Source of the DNA: Gammaproteobacteria bacterium
GTDB taxonomy: Bacteria; Pseudomonadota; Gammaproteobacteria; Steroidobacterales; Rariloculaceae
Reading direction: 5' to 3'
NCBI GenBank assembly: GCA_036381015.1
Contig: DASVDR010000021.1
Coordinates: forward strand, 54,708 to 118,707
DNA length: 64,000 nucleotides
The translations under genes were made by a program, and so were the position numbers. Under the pieces are notes generated by a model that had not been told where the DNA came from, searched no databases, and was given only the letters and a program-made list of their open reading frames with translations. The first letter of the stretch is position 1. Each line of letters opens with the position of its first letter. Of this stretch, positions 9,007-18,491 are shown one piece after another.

Positions 9007-9125
9007 CGGGGTCGCAAGTCTAGTAGCGCGATACCCGAAATACCTATACAGGCCGCTCGGCCGCGGACGACCGGGGTTTTCCGCGTGCTCCTTCCGGCCG
9101 CGCCGGAAGCGCGGACGCGACAAGC

Positions 9126-9131
9126 TATACT
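9126..9131 (+). promoter_or_regulatory. Candidate -10 element for the rhodanese-grxC-secB-gpsA operon
   Basis: TATACT lies 28 bases before the rhodanese ATG and is preceded by GC. No good -35 hexamer is seen at 16-18 bases upstream, so it may be an extended or weak promoter. This is the divergent intergenic region with envC, where a promoter is expected. Confidence 0.4.
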
Positions 9132-9159
9132 TCCCCCTTTTTCGACGGTGGAGCGCTTC

Positions 9160-9579
9160 ATGGGCCAGCTGGCCGAGCATGTGCTGAACCATCCTTTTCT
9201 CGTCGGGGGCTTGCTCGTGATGTTCGCGGCCGTCGTGTTCGTCGAGACGCGCATCCGCTCCCAGGCACGGTTCCACGTCTCGGCGGCGGACGCGGTCAGG
9301 TTGATGAACGGCGGAGCGATCGTCATCGACGTCCGCTCGCCGGAGGAATTTCAGCAAGGCCACATCGTCAATGCGCGCAACGTCGAGCTCGCCCGGTTGA
9401 CGTCCGATCCCGGCTCGCTGAAGAAGCAGAAGAACAAGGTCTTGATCACGGTGTGCGATAACGGGATAAACTCCAACCGGGCCGCGGGCGTGCTGCGCAA
9501 GGCCGGCTTCGAGAAGGTCTTCAGCTTGAAAGGCGGCCTGAACGGCTGGCGCGCCGAGAATCTGCCCCTCGTCAAATGA
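9160..9579 (+). CDS. Membrane-anchored rhodanese-like sulfurtransferase (YibN type)
   Basis: A 139-residue protein starting at the ATG at 9160; an in-frame GTG at 9148 is an alternative. Residues 12-29 are a membrane helix, and residues 40-137 are a rhodanese domain with IVIDVRSPEEFQQGHI and the catalytic Cys in TVCDNGINSNRAA. The order rhodanese-grxC-secB-gpsA is the classical gammaproteobacterial yibN cluster. It overlaps grxC by 4 bases (ATGA), so translation is coupled. It likely moves sulfane sulfur or supports thiol chemistry at the inner membrane. Confidence 0.93.
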   Translation: MGQLAEHVLNHPFLVGGLLVMFAAVVFVETRIRSQARFHVSAADAVRLMNGGAIVIDVRSPEEFQQGHIVNARNVELARLTSDPGSLKKQKNKVLITVCDNGINSNRAAGVLRKAGFEKVFSLKGGLNGWRAENLPLVK

Positions 9580-9878
9580 CGCCGCGAAAAGAGCGTATCG
9601 TCGTCTACTCGTCGCCGTTCTGCGGCTATTGCGCGGCGGCGAAACGGCTTCTCCGCGGCAAGGGGGTCGAGTTCACCGAGATCGACGTGCTGGCCGAGCC
9701 CGGGCGGCGCACCGAGATGATCGAGCGGAGCGGCCGGCGCACCGTCCCGCAGATTTTCATAGGCGCCACTCACGTCGGCGGTTTCGACGACCTGCGCAAG
9801 CTCGACTCCCGCGGCGAGCTCGACACCCTCTTGAAAAGCGCGGCCGAGACCCCGGACGAACCTTCCCATCACCCATAA
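9576..9878 (+). CDS. grxC: Glutaredoxin 3
   Basis: A 100-residue thioredoxin-fold protein. The redox motif CGYC is at residues 16-19, the cis-Pro in RTVPQIFI near residue 60 and the GSH-contact GGFDDL near residues 72-77. GrxC reduces disulfides and protein-glutathione mixed disulfides with glutathione in the cytoplasm. The first residue has CGYC rather than the CPYC of E. coli GrxC, a common variant. The ATG overlaps the rhodanese stop codon, and secB starts 14 bases downstream. Confidence 0.95.
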   Translation: MTPRKERIVVYSSPFCGYCAAAKRLLRGKGVEFTEIDVLAEPGRRTEMIERSGRRTVPQIFIGATHVGGFDDLRKLDSRGELDTLLKSAAETPDEPSHHP

Positions 9879-9892
9879 CGAAACGACGAACC

Positions 9893-10471
9893 ATGGCAGA
9901 ACAACCGGCTCAAAGCACCGCTCCCAAGCAGCTCCTTCTGCAGAAGATCTACGTGAAGGATCTGTCCTTCGAATCGCCGAAGGCTCCCGGCGTCTTCAAC
10001 ACCACGGTCACCCCGCAGACGCAGCTGAACATGCGCTCGAGCGCGCGCGAGGTCGCGCCCAACACGCAGGAAGTCACGCTGACGCTGACGGTCGAAGCGA
10101 AGGACCGGGATGCGACGCTCTTCCTCGTGGAGGTCGCGCAGGCAGGCATCTTCACGATCCAGGGCTACAACGATCAGGAGCGCGCGATGATCGTGGGCAG
10201 CTACTGCCCGAGCACGCTGTACCCGTACGCGCGCGAGGCGATCTCCGACGTCGTCGTCAAGGGCGGCTTCCCGCAGCTGCTGCTCCAACCGATCAATTTC
10301 GACGCGCTGTACGCGCAAGCCCTGCAGCAGCGCGCGCAGCAGCAGGGCGTGCAGCCGCCGACGATGCAGCAGGCGACGATCGAGACGCAAACGCCGCCGA
10401 GCGGGCAACAGGACTCGAAGGCCGCCGACGGGGAATCGCCGGCGGAACCGAAAGCGGGCGAGACACATTAG
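9893..10471 (+). CDS. secB: Protein-export chaperone SecB
   Basis: A 192-residue protein. The conserved SecB core is seen as KIYVKDLSFESPKAP (residues 18-32), an LTLTVEAK strand, VEVAQAGIF and CPSTLYPYAREAISDVVVKGGFPQLLLQPINFDALY. SecB is a tetrameric chaperone that keeps preproteins unfolded and hands them to SecA. The tail after about residue 150 is unusually long and Gln-rich (QQRAQQQG and on), and then Pro/Glu-rich, extending some 35 residues beyond typical SecB. The gene lies in the grxC-secB-gpsA operon. Confidence 0.96.
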   Translation: MAEQPAQSTAPKQLLLQKIYVKDLSFESPKAPGVFNTTVTPQTQLNMRSSAREVAPNTQEVTLTLTVEAKDRDATLFLVEVAQAGIFTIQGYNDQERAMIVGSYCPSTLYPYAREAISDVVVKGGFPQLLLQPINFDALYAQALQQRAQQQGVQPPTMQQATIETQTPPSGQQDSKAADGESPAEPKAGETH

Positions 10472-11483
10472 CGACGTTCGACCGATCGCCGTGCTCGGCG
10501 CCGGGTCGTGGGGCACGGCGCTCGCGATTCAGCTCGCCCGGGCCGGCCGCCCGACGGTCCTGTGGGCGCGCGACGCCGAGCAGGTCCGCACGATGCGCGC
10601 CGAGCGCCGCAACCCGCGCTATCTGCCCGACGCGCCGTTCCCGGAAGCCCTCGAGGTCACGGCGGACTTCGCGGCCGCCGTCGGCGCGGCCGACGACGTG
10701 CTGATCGTCGTGCCGAGCCATGCGTTTCGGGCCACGCTCGAGGCGTTGCGTGCGCTCGCCCGCCCGCCGCGGCGGCTCGCCTGGGCCACGAAAGGCTTCG
10801 AGCTCGAGACGGGGCTGCTGCCGCATCGGATCGCGGCGGAGCTCCTGCCGCCCGAGATCCCGACGGCCGTGCTCTCCGGCCCCACTTTCGCCCGCGAGGT
10901 CGCCGCCGGGCTGCCGAGCGCGATGACGATCGCGTCCGAGCGCGAGGAGTACGCGGCGGACCTCGCGCGTTCCATCTCGACCGACAGCTTCCGGGCCTAC
11001 ACCTCGACCGACATCGTCGGCGTCGAGGTCGGCGCGGCGACGAAGAACGTGTACGCGATCGGAGCGGGCATCTCCGACGGCCTGGGATTCGGTGCGAACA
11101 CGCGGATCGCGCTCGTCACCCGCGGGCTCGCGGAGATGACCCGGCTGGGGCTCGCCCTCGGCGCCCGGATGGACACCTTCATGGGGCTCGCCGGAATCGG
11201 CGACCTCGTGCTGACGTGCACGGACGATCAGTCGCGCAACCGCCGCTTCGGCCTCGCCCTCGCGCGCGGCGTCGCGGTGCAGGACGCGCTGCGCGAGATC
11301 GGTCAGGTCGTCGAAGGCTACTACGGCGCGCGCTCGACTCGCCTCGTCGCCGCGCGCCTCGGCGTGGACATGCCGATCGTCGAGCAGATCCACGGCGTCC
11401 TGTACCGCGGGATCGGCCCGCGCGCGGCCGTTGCCGCGCTGATGCGCCGCCCTCTCGCCCCCGAGCAACGGGACCCGGCGTGA
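10467..11483 (+). CDS. gpsA: NAD(P)H glycerol-3-phosphate dehydrogenase; start codon uncertain (possible ATT)
   Basis: The enzyme makes sn-glycerol-3-phosphate from dihydroxyacetone phosphate for phospholipid synthesis. The Rossmann motif GAGSWGTA, the SGPTFAREVAAG loop, the catalytic-lysine region ATKNVYAIGAGI and the GLAGIGDLVLTC segment are all present. The first canonical start in frame is the GTG at 10491, but it falls inside the first beta strand (IAVLGAGSWG). Homologues have residues before it. Upstream, the only plausible initiator is the ATT at 10467, overlapping the secB stop (ATTAG), with a GGGCGAG stretch before it. ATT gives 338 residues, close to the E. coli length of 339; GTG gives 330. 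The function is certain and the start is not. Confidence 0.85.
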   Translation: MSDVRPIAVLGAGSWGTALAIQLARAGRPTVLWARDAEQVRTMRAERRNPRYLPDAPFPEALEVTADFAAAVGAADDVLIVVPSHAFRATLEALRALARPPRRLAWATKGFELETGLLPHRIAAELLPPEIPTAVLSGPTFAREVAAGLPSAMTIASEREEYAADLARSISTDSFRAYTSTDIVGVEVGAATKNVYAIGAGISDGLGFGANTRIALVTRGLAEMTRLGLALGARMDTFMGLAGIGDLVLTCTDDQSRNRRFGLALARGVAVQDALREIGQVVEGYYGARSTRLVAARLGVDMPIVEQIHGVLYRGIGPRAAVAALMRRPLAPEQRDPA

Positions 11484-11515
11484 GCGTCCGGCACGTTGCG
11501 CGTGGCCTGAAGCCG

Positions 11516-11530
11516 GCCTGACAGTCAGGC
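11516..11530. terminator. Short hairpin between convergent gpsA and trmL
   Basis: GCCTGA-CAG-TCAGGC is a perfect 6-bp stem with a 3-base loop, located between the two converging genes. There is no clear T-run on either side, so at most it is a weak bidirectional terminator. Confidence 0.3.
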
Positions 11531-11584
11531 GTTCCGCGAGCGCGGCGCCGTTCCTCGTTCCCGCGATGATGCCCGGCCGTGCGG

Positions 11585-12052
11585 CTACGGCGCCGCGCCG
11601 TTGAACCCGAGCTGCCGCCAGGCCTCGTAAAGCGCGACGGCCGCGGCGTTCGACAGGTTGAGGCTGCGGTTACCGGGCCTGAGCGGAATCCGGAGCCGCC
11701 GAGACTCGGGCAGCCGCTCGAGAACGTCGGGCGGCAAGCCCCGGGTCTCCGGGCCGAGCAGGAACGCGTCGCCGTCCGCAAAGCGCGCGTCGGAGAGCGC
11801 GCGCGACGCGCGGGTCGTCAATGCGAAGACGCGCTCGGCGTTCACGCTGGCAAGGCAGGCGTCGAGAGTCGGATGCTCCGCGACCGATGCGAGCTCCCGG
11901 TAGTCGAGCCCGGCGCGCCGAAGGCGCCGCTCCTCGAGCGTGAAGCCGAGCGGATGCACGAGGTGCAGCATCGCGCCGACGTTCGCGCAGAGCCGGATCA
12001 CGTTGCCGGTATTCGGCGGGATTTCGGGCTGGTACAGAATCAGATGCAGCAC
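11585..12052 (-). CDS. trmL: tRNA (cytidine(34)-2'-O)-methyltransferase TrmL
   Basis: A 155-residue SPOUT methyltransferase, the family length. The N-terminus MLHLILYQPEIPPNTGNVIRLCAN, the middle LLGPETRGLPPDVL and the C-terminal knot IPLRPGNRSLNLSNAAAVALYE are all conserved. The knot binds S-adenosylmethionine. TrmL 2'-O-methylates the wobble base of tRNA-Leu isoacceptors. It converges with gpsA and diverges from the dihydroorotate dehydrogenase gene. Confidence 0.96.
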   Translation of the reverse strand: MLHLILYQPEIPPNTGNVIRLCANVGAMLHLVHPLGFTLEERRLRRAGLDYRELASVAEHPTLDACLASVNAERVFALTTRASRALSDARFADGDAFLLGPETRGLPPDVLERLPESRRLRIPLRPGNRSLNLSNAAAVALYEAWRQLGFNGAAP

Positions 12053-12152
12053 GCGGCCTCCATGGGCCTGCGGCCGATGGGCCGCGCGTCATAGTGTGCC
12101 GCGCGTTGTGGCATCATGCCCGCGCAGGGCTTGCGGGAAAACTGAAGAGATC

Positions 12153-13106
12153 ATGGACCGGCTCGCGATCGATTTTTGCGGATTGAAGCTCGCGTCTCCG
12201 GTCGTGCTGCTCTCCGGCTGCGTCGGCTTCGGCGAGGAGTACACGCGCGTCGAAGGCTTCTCGAACCGCGACGTCGGCGCGATCGTGCTGAAGGGCACGA
12301 CGCTCGCGCCCCGGCTCGGGAACCCGCCGCACCGGATCTGGGAGACGCCCGCGGGCATGCTGAACGCGATCGGCTTGCAGAACCCGGGCGTCGATCACGT
12401 GGTCCGGAAAATCTTGCCGCGCCTCGACTTCGGTGAGACGCGCTTCATCGCGAACGTTTGCGGGTCGACGATCGAGGAGTACGCGGAGGTCACGCGCCGC
12501 TTCGACGATTCGCCGATCGACGCGATGGAGATCAACATCTCGTGCCCGAACGTCAAGGAAGGCGGCGTCGCGTTCGGGAACTATCCCGACACGTCCGCGC
12601 GCGTTGTCGCCGCGTGCCGCAAGGCGACCGCGAAGCCGCTGATCACGAAGCTCTCCCCGAACCAGACGGACATCGCCGAGAACGCGAGAGCCTGCATCGA
12701 CGCGGGCACCGACGCGTTCGCGGTCATCAACACGGTGATGGGCATGGCCGTGGACGTCGAGCGCCGCAGGCCGATCATCGGCAACGTGCAGGGCGGGCTC
12801 TCGGGCCCCGCGATCCGTCCGATCGCGCTGCTGAACGTCCATCGCGTCTACCAGGAGGCGCGCCGGCACGGCGTGCCGATCATCGGCCAAGGCGGCATCG
12901 AGACTGCCCGCGACGCGCTCGAGTTCCTCGTGACCGGCGCCGCGGCGGTCGGCGTCGGCACCGCGCTCTTCTACGACCCGATGGCCCCGAAGAAGATCAA
13001 CGCCGGGATCGCCGAGTATCTGGACGCGCACGGCTTCACGTCGGTCGCGGAGCTGACCGGAACGCTCGATCTCGGCCACACGCTCGACATGCAAGCGAGC
13101 GGTTGA
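12153..13106 (+). CDS. Dihydroorotate dehydrogenase, class 1B-like catalytic subunit
   Basis: A 317-residue FMN-dependent TIM barrel. Visible are the N-terminal substrate/FMN loop (SGCVGFGEEY, VLKGTTLAPRLGNPPHRIWETPAGMLNAIGLQNPG), the catalytic-Cys loop INISCPNVKEGG, the Lys/Asn FMN contacts KLSPNQTDIA and VINTVMGM, and the phosphate-binding IIGQGGIE and VGVGTALF. The match is to class 1B PyrD (soluble, paired with the iron-sulfur/FAD subunit PyrK), which makes orotate for pyrimidine synthesis using NAD+. No pyrK lies nearby. PreA-type dihydropyrimidine dehydrogenase subunits are related, but the loop text fits PyrD better. The start ATG follows a GAAGAGATC ribosome-binding region. Confidence 0.85.
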   Translation: MDRLAIDFCGLKLASPVVLLSGCVGFGEEYTRVEGFSNRDVGAIVLKGTTLAPRLGNPPHRIWETPAGMLNAIGLQNPGVDHVVRKILPRLDFGETRFIANVCGSTIEEYAEVTRRFDDSPIDAMEINISCPNVKEGGVAFGNYPDTSARVVAACRKATAKPLITKLSPNQTDIAENARACIDAGTDAFAVINTVMGMAVDVERRRPIIGNVQGGLSGPAIRPIALLNVHRVYQEARRHGVPIIGQGGIETARDALEFLVTGAAAVGVGTALFYDPMAPKKINAGIAEYLDAHGFTSVAELTGTLDLGHTLDMQASG

Positions 13107-13117
13107 CGCCGCCGCCG

Positions 13118-14164
13118 TCAATGCATGTGCAGCTCGACGACGTCGCGGTCGTGGAGCTCGTGCTCGGGGCCGACCTGCTGACCGTCGAACACTCCGGTGC
13201 CCCACACGCGCGCGTATTTCAGCGAGCTCGCGATGTCCTTGTGCACGAGCCGCGCGACGTCGAGGACCGTCTCGCCGCGGCGGATCGTGAACGGCCGGTC
13301 CATTTCCGGCGGCTTGCCGGGCGCCTTGGTATAGACCCGCACGATGCCGAGCTCGCGGAACAGGAACGGCCCGATCGCGTCGAGGCCCGCGCCCGTCTCG
13401 GCCGAGACGGCGATCGACGGAAACGCGATGCCGATGAGCTCCTCGAGCGCTTCGAGATCGGCGGGATCGAGCTCGCGGTCGCTCTTGTTCGCGACCAGCA
13501 GCGTCGGCAGACGGATGCGGAACGGATCGGGCATCTCGTCATCGTCGTCTTCATCGTCCTCGGCGCCGTGCGCGGGGCGCGCAACGCTCGCCGGCCATTC
13601 GGCGATCAGGCTGACGCGGCGCTCCTCGAGCTGCCTGACGATCGCCTCGACCTGCTCGGCGCAGGCCGGGTCCGACATATCGACGACGAGCAGCGCGGCG
13701 TCCGCGCGTTGCAGCGCATTCACGAGCCAGCTGTCGACATAGTCCGCCGAGATCGGCGGAAGGTCGACGAGCTGAAAGTGGATGTCCTCGAACGGCAGCA
13801 TGCCGGGCAGCGGCTCGCGCGTCGTGTGCGGATACGGGCCGATCGCCGCGCGCGAGCCGGTGAGCCGCGCGTGCAGGCTCGACTTGCCGGAGCTCGGCGG
13901 CCCGAGCAGCGCGATCTGCGCCGCTCCTTCGCGCCGCACCGTGTGCACGGGCCCGGTGCGCGCCGCGCCTTTTCTCGGCCCGGCGAGCTCGTCCGTCAGC
14001 TGCTTGATGCGGCTCTTCAGATCCGCCTGAAGGTGCTCGGTGCCCTTGTGCTTCGGAATCGTCCGGAGCATCTCCTTCAGCAGCGCGAGCCGCTCGCGCT
14101 CGTCCTGAGCCGCGCGATATGCCTGCTCGGCGCGCTTGTACTCGGGCGTCAAGTTGGCCGGCAT
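13118..14164 (-). CDS. DRG-like GTPase with C-terminal TGS domain
   Basis: A 348-residue protein. An N-terminal helical region (KRAEQAYRAAQDERERL) is followed by a G domain: P-loop GPPSSGKSS near residue 90, PYPHTTREPLPGML, a G3 site reading VDLPP, and NKSD near 228. A C-terminal TGS domain (about 275-348) has RRGETVLDVARLVHKDI and ends in VVELHMH. This is the Obg/DRG family, which acts on ribosomes or RNA; the exact role in bacteria is unknown. An acidic insert, EDDEDDDDE, lies near residue 205. The gene converges with the dihydroorotate dehydrogenase gene and diverges from the lpxA-like gene. Confidence 0.88.
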   Translation of the reverse strand: MPANLTPEYKRAEQAYRAAQDERERLALLKEMLRTIPKHKGTEHLQADLKSRIKQLTDELAGPRKGAARTGPVHTVRREGAAQIALLGPPSSGKSSLHARLTGSRAAIGPYPHTTREPLPGMLPFEDIHFQLVDLPPISADYVDSWLVNALQRADAALLVVDMSDPACAEQVEAIVRQLEERRVSLIAEWPASVARPAHGAEDDEDDDDEMPDPFRIRLPTLLVANKSDRELDPADLEALEELIGIAFPSIAVSAETGAGLDAIGPFLFRELGIVRVYTKAPGKPPEMDRPFTIRRGETVLDVARLVHKDIASSLKYARVWGTGVFDGQQVGPEHELHDRDVVELHMH

Positions 14165-14191
14165 CGATCGAGCTCCGAGCCGAGAGCATCG

Positions 14192-14197
14192 ATTATA
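14192..14197 (-). promoter_or_regulatory. -10 element for the DRG-like GTPase gene
   Basis: On the minus strand the hexamer reads TATAAT, 27 bases upstream of the GTPase ATG. No convincing -35 hexamer is visible at the right distance. The same short intergenic region must also hold the promoter of the divergent lpxA-like gene. Confidence 0.5.
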
Positions 14198-14226
14198 GTG
14201 GCGGCTGCCTTGTGGAGGTCCGCCGA

Positions 14227-15015
14227 GTGAGCATTCATCCCACCGCCTGCGTCGACCCGGGCGCCGAGATCGCGCCCGATGCGGAGATCGGCGCGTTCAC
14301 GGTGATCGCGGATCGCGTGCGGATCGGGTCCGGCACGGTCGTCGAGTCGCACGTGCGGATCGGCAGCCGCTTCGGGCGCGTCGCGATCGGCGAGCGCAAC
14401 CTGATCCAGAGCGGCTCGGTGCTCGGCGGCCCGCCGCAGGATCTCGGCTACGCGAGCGGCTTCGACGACGCTCTGCTCGAGATCGGCGACGGCAACCGGA
14501 TCGGCGAATACGTCACGATCAGCCTCGGCACCGAGAAGGGCGGCGGCACGACGCGTGTCGGCAACGACAATTTCCTGATGGCGTACACGCACGTCGGGCA
14601 CGACTGCCGGCTCGGGAACGGCGTCGTGTTGACGAACCTCGCGCAGATCGCGGGACACGTCGAGATCGACGATCATGCGATCCTGAGCGGCCACAGCGGC
14701 GTCACGCAGTTCGTGCGCCTCGGAGCGTATTCCTTTCTCGCGGGCGGCTCGTATGCGAACAAGGACATCCCGCCGTTCACGATCGCCGAAGGCTACTGGG
14801 CGACCGTGCGCGCGACGAACAAGGTCGCGCTGAAGCGCGCCGGCTTCGACGCACAGGAGCGCCGTAACATCGACCGGGCGGTTCGGCTCGTGCTCGATTC
14901 GGCGCTCACGATCCCCGCCGTCGTCGAGCGGATTCGCGGCGAGTGCGCGCCGAGCCCGCAGATCGACCGCCTCGTCGCGTTCCTCGAGTCCTCCCGCCGC
15001 GGGATCGCACGATGA
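14227..15015 (+). CDS. LpxA-like acyl-ACP:UDP-sugar acyltransferase (left-handed beta helix)
   Basis: The protein has 262 residues from a GTG at 14227, exactly the LpxA length. The hexapeptide-repeat beta helix spans about residues 1-190. The catalytic His pair is kept in YTHVGHDC, and GGPPQDLGYA and GTEKGGGTTRVGNDN align with E. coli LpxA. However, the E. coli AVHQF site reads GVTQF and the nucleotide-contact NIEGLKR reads NKVALKR. LpxA transfers a hydroxyacyl chain to the 3-position of UDP-GlcNAc in lipid A synthesis. The gene is outside the usual lpxD-fabZ-lpxA-lpxB cluster and overlaps a GnnA-like gene by 4 bases. It may therefore be a paralogue acting on an amino sugar such as UDP-GlcNAc3N. 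Confidence 0.85.
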   Translation: MSIHPTACVDPGAEIAPDAEIGAFTVIADRVRIGSGTVVESHVRIGSRFGRVAIGERNLIQSGSVLGGPPQDLGYASGFDDALLEIGDGNRIGEYVTISLGTEKGGGTTRVGNDNFLMAYTHVGHDCRLGNGVVLTNLAQIAGHVEIDDHAILSGHSGVTQFVRLGAYSFLAGGSYANKDIPPFTIAEGYWATVRATNKVALKRAGFDAQERRNIDRAVRLVLDSALTIPAVVERIRGECAPSPQIDRLVAFLESSRRGIAR

Positions 15016-15918
15016 GCAGGCTGCGTGTCGCCGTCGTCGGCGCCGGATACCTCGGGCGCTTTCACGCGGAGAAATACCGCGCCGTGCCCGCGGCCGATCT
15101 GGTCGGCGTCTGCGACGTCGACGCGGCCGCCGGCCAGAGCGCGGCGGCCGCGCTCGGCACGCGCTTCTTCGCGGATCACCGCGAGCTCGCCGGGCTCGTC
15201 GACGCCGTGACGATCGCCGCGACGACGAGCGCGCACTTCGAGCTCGCGCGGTTCTTCCTCGAGCAGGGCGTGCACGTGCTCGTCGAGAAGCCGATGACGC
15301 GAACGGCGGAGGAGGCGAGGGTCTTGACGGAGCTCGCGGAGGCGCGGGGGCTCAAGCTCCAGGTCGGCCATGTGGAGCGGTTCAATCCGGCGCTACTGTC
15401 CGCGCGCGAAGGGCTGACGGCCATCGACTTCATCGAGTGTCACCGCCTCGCCCCGTTCAAGCGCCGCGGCGCCGACGTCAACGTCGTCCTCGATCTGATG
15501 ATTCACGACCTCGACGTCACGTTGTCGCTGGTGGGATCGAAGCCGTGTGACGTGTCGGCCGTCGGCATCGGCGTGCTGACCGACACCGTGGACATCGCGA
15601 ACGCGCGGATCGAGTTCGAAAGCGGCGCGATCGCGAACGTGACCGCGTCGCGCGTCTCCGCGAGCGCGCAGCGGCGCTTCCGCGTCTTTCAGCGCAACCA
15701 GTACGTCTCGATCGACTTCGGCGAAGGCGAGGTGCGCCGCGTGATCACGCACGCCGGCCGCGGCGACGAGGACCCGCTCAAGTTCGAGCGCTGGAGCCTC
15801 GACAAGGGCGATGCGCTGCTCGCCGAGACCGAGGCGTTCGTCGACGCCATCCTGAACGACAAGGCCTGCGTCGTCTCCGGCCGGGACGGCGTCGCGGCAC
15901 TCGAGCTGGCCGAGGCGA

Positions 15919-17342
<1,424 letters not shown>

Positions 17343-17346
<4 letters not shown>

Positions 17347-18491
17347 GCCGCGCTCCCTCCGGGCCCGGGCGCGTCGGTGCTCGGCACGAGCGGCAGCAGC
17401 AGCTGAAAGGCCGTCCGCCCCGGCCGGCTCGTGAACTCGATCAGCCCGCCGTTCCGGCTCACGAGATCCTGGGCGATCGTGAGGCCGAGGCCGGTGCCGG
17501 TGTCACGGCCGGTGACGAGGGGGTAGAAGATCGTCTCCTTCAGCTCTTCGGGAATGCCGGGCCCGTCGTCCTCGACCTCGAGGGACAGCACGAGCCGGTG
17601 ATGCTCGCCGCCGATCGTGTAGTTCGACAACGCCCGCGTCCGGAACACGATGCGCCCTTCGCCGCCGACGGCCTGAAGCGCGTTTCGCGCGAGATTCAGG
17701 AAGGCTTGAATCATCTGGTCGCGATCGGTCGTCGCCGCCGGCAAGCTCGGGTCGTAATCGCGGACGAGCTGCACGCCGGACGGCTTCTCCGCGGCGATCA
17801 GGCTCGCGACGTGCTCGGTGATCTGATGAACGTTGATCGGCGACGGCCGCGGGCGGCCGCCGGCCTTGACGATGCCGTCGACGAGCGAAGCGAGCCGGTC
17901 GGCCTCGTCGATGATCACCTGCGTATACGCCTTGAGCTCCGGCGCGGGCAGCTGGCGCTCGAGCAGCTGCGCGGCGCCGCGCAGGCCGCCGAGCGGATTC
18001 TTCACCTCGTGCGCGAGCTGCCGGATGATGCGCCGCGAAAGCCGCTGCTGCGCGAGCAGCTCGTTCTCGCGCCGGATCTTGCGGTCGCGCTCCATGTCCA
18101 CGAGCTCGAGCAGCAGGCCGCGGTCCGTGTCGAGTGGGCCCGCCCGGCAGTCGACGATGATCTCGCGCTCGCCGACCCGTGCCGCGAGCTCGCGCAAGCT
18201 GAAGGTGAGACCGCTGTCGAGCACGCGGCGGCAGAGCCGCTCGAGCTCGTCGGGCGGGCGGACCAGCTCGGAGAGCGCGCGCCCCGCAGCCTGGCGGGCG
18301 CTGATCCCGAGAAGGTTCTCGGCCGCAGGATTCAGGTACGTGATCGAGAGCCGCTCGTCGAGCGCGACGATCGCCGTCGTGAGGCTCTGCAGGATGTCGC
18401 CGGCATCGGGCGACGCGCCCGCGCCCGCCCGGCTTGCGCCGGCCCGCCTCGACGGCGGCGGCGGTGCCGGGGCGCTGGCCGAGCAGGTCAG
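17343..18491 (-). CDS. ntrB: Nitrogen regulation sensor kinase NtrB; start codon uncertain (possible CTG)
   Basis: About 382 residues. A PAS domain (ILQSLTTAIVALDERLSI to about 150) is followed by the H-box RQLAHEVKNPLGGLRGAAQLL and the ATPase domain, with N-box NLARNALQAV, G1 DDGPGIP and G2 GTGLGLTIAQ. NtrB phosphorylates or dephosphorylates NtrC under PII control. No ATG, GTG or TTG is in frame between the upstream stop and the PAS domain. The only candidate at the right place is a CTG at 18491 overlapping the DUF4124 stop (CTGA). The frame is open further upstream but without a start codon or homology. Function is secure; the start is not. Confidence 0.88.

Noticed and set aside
9148-9160. 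GTG 9148 as start of the rhodanese gene
   Set aside because: It is possible, but homologues start at the MxxLxxHVLNHPF region, so the ATG at 9160 was kept.
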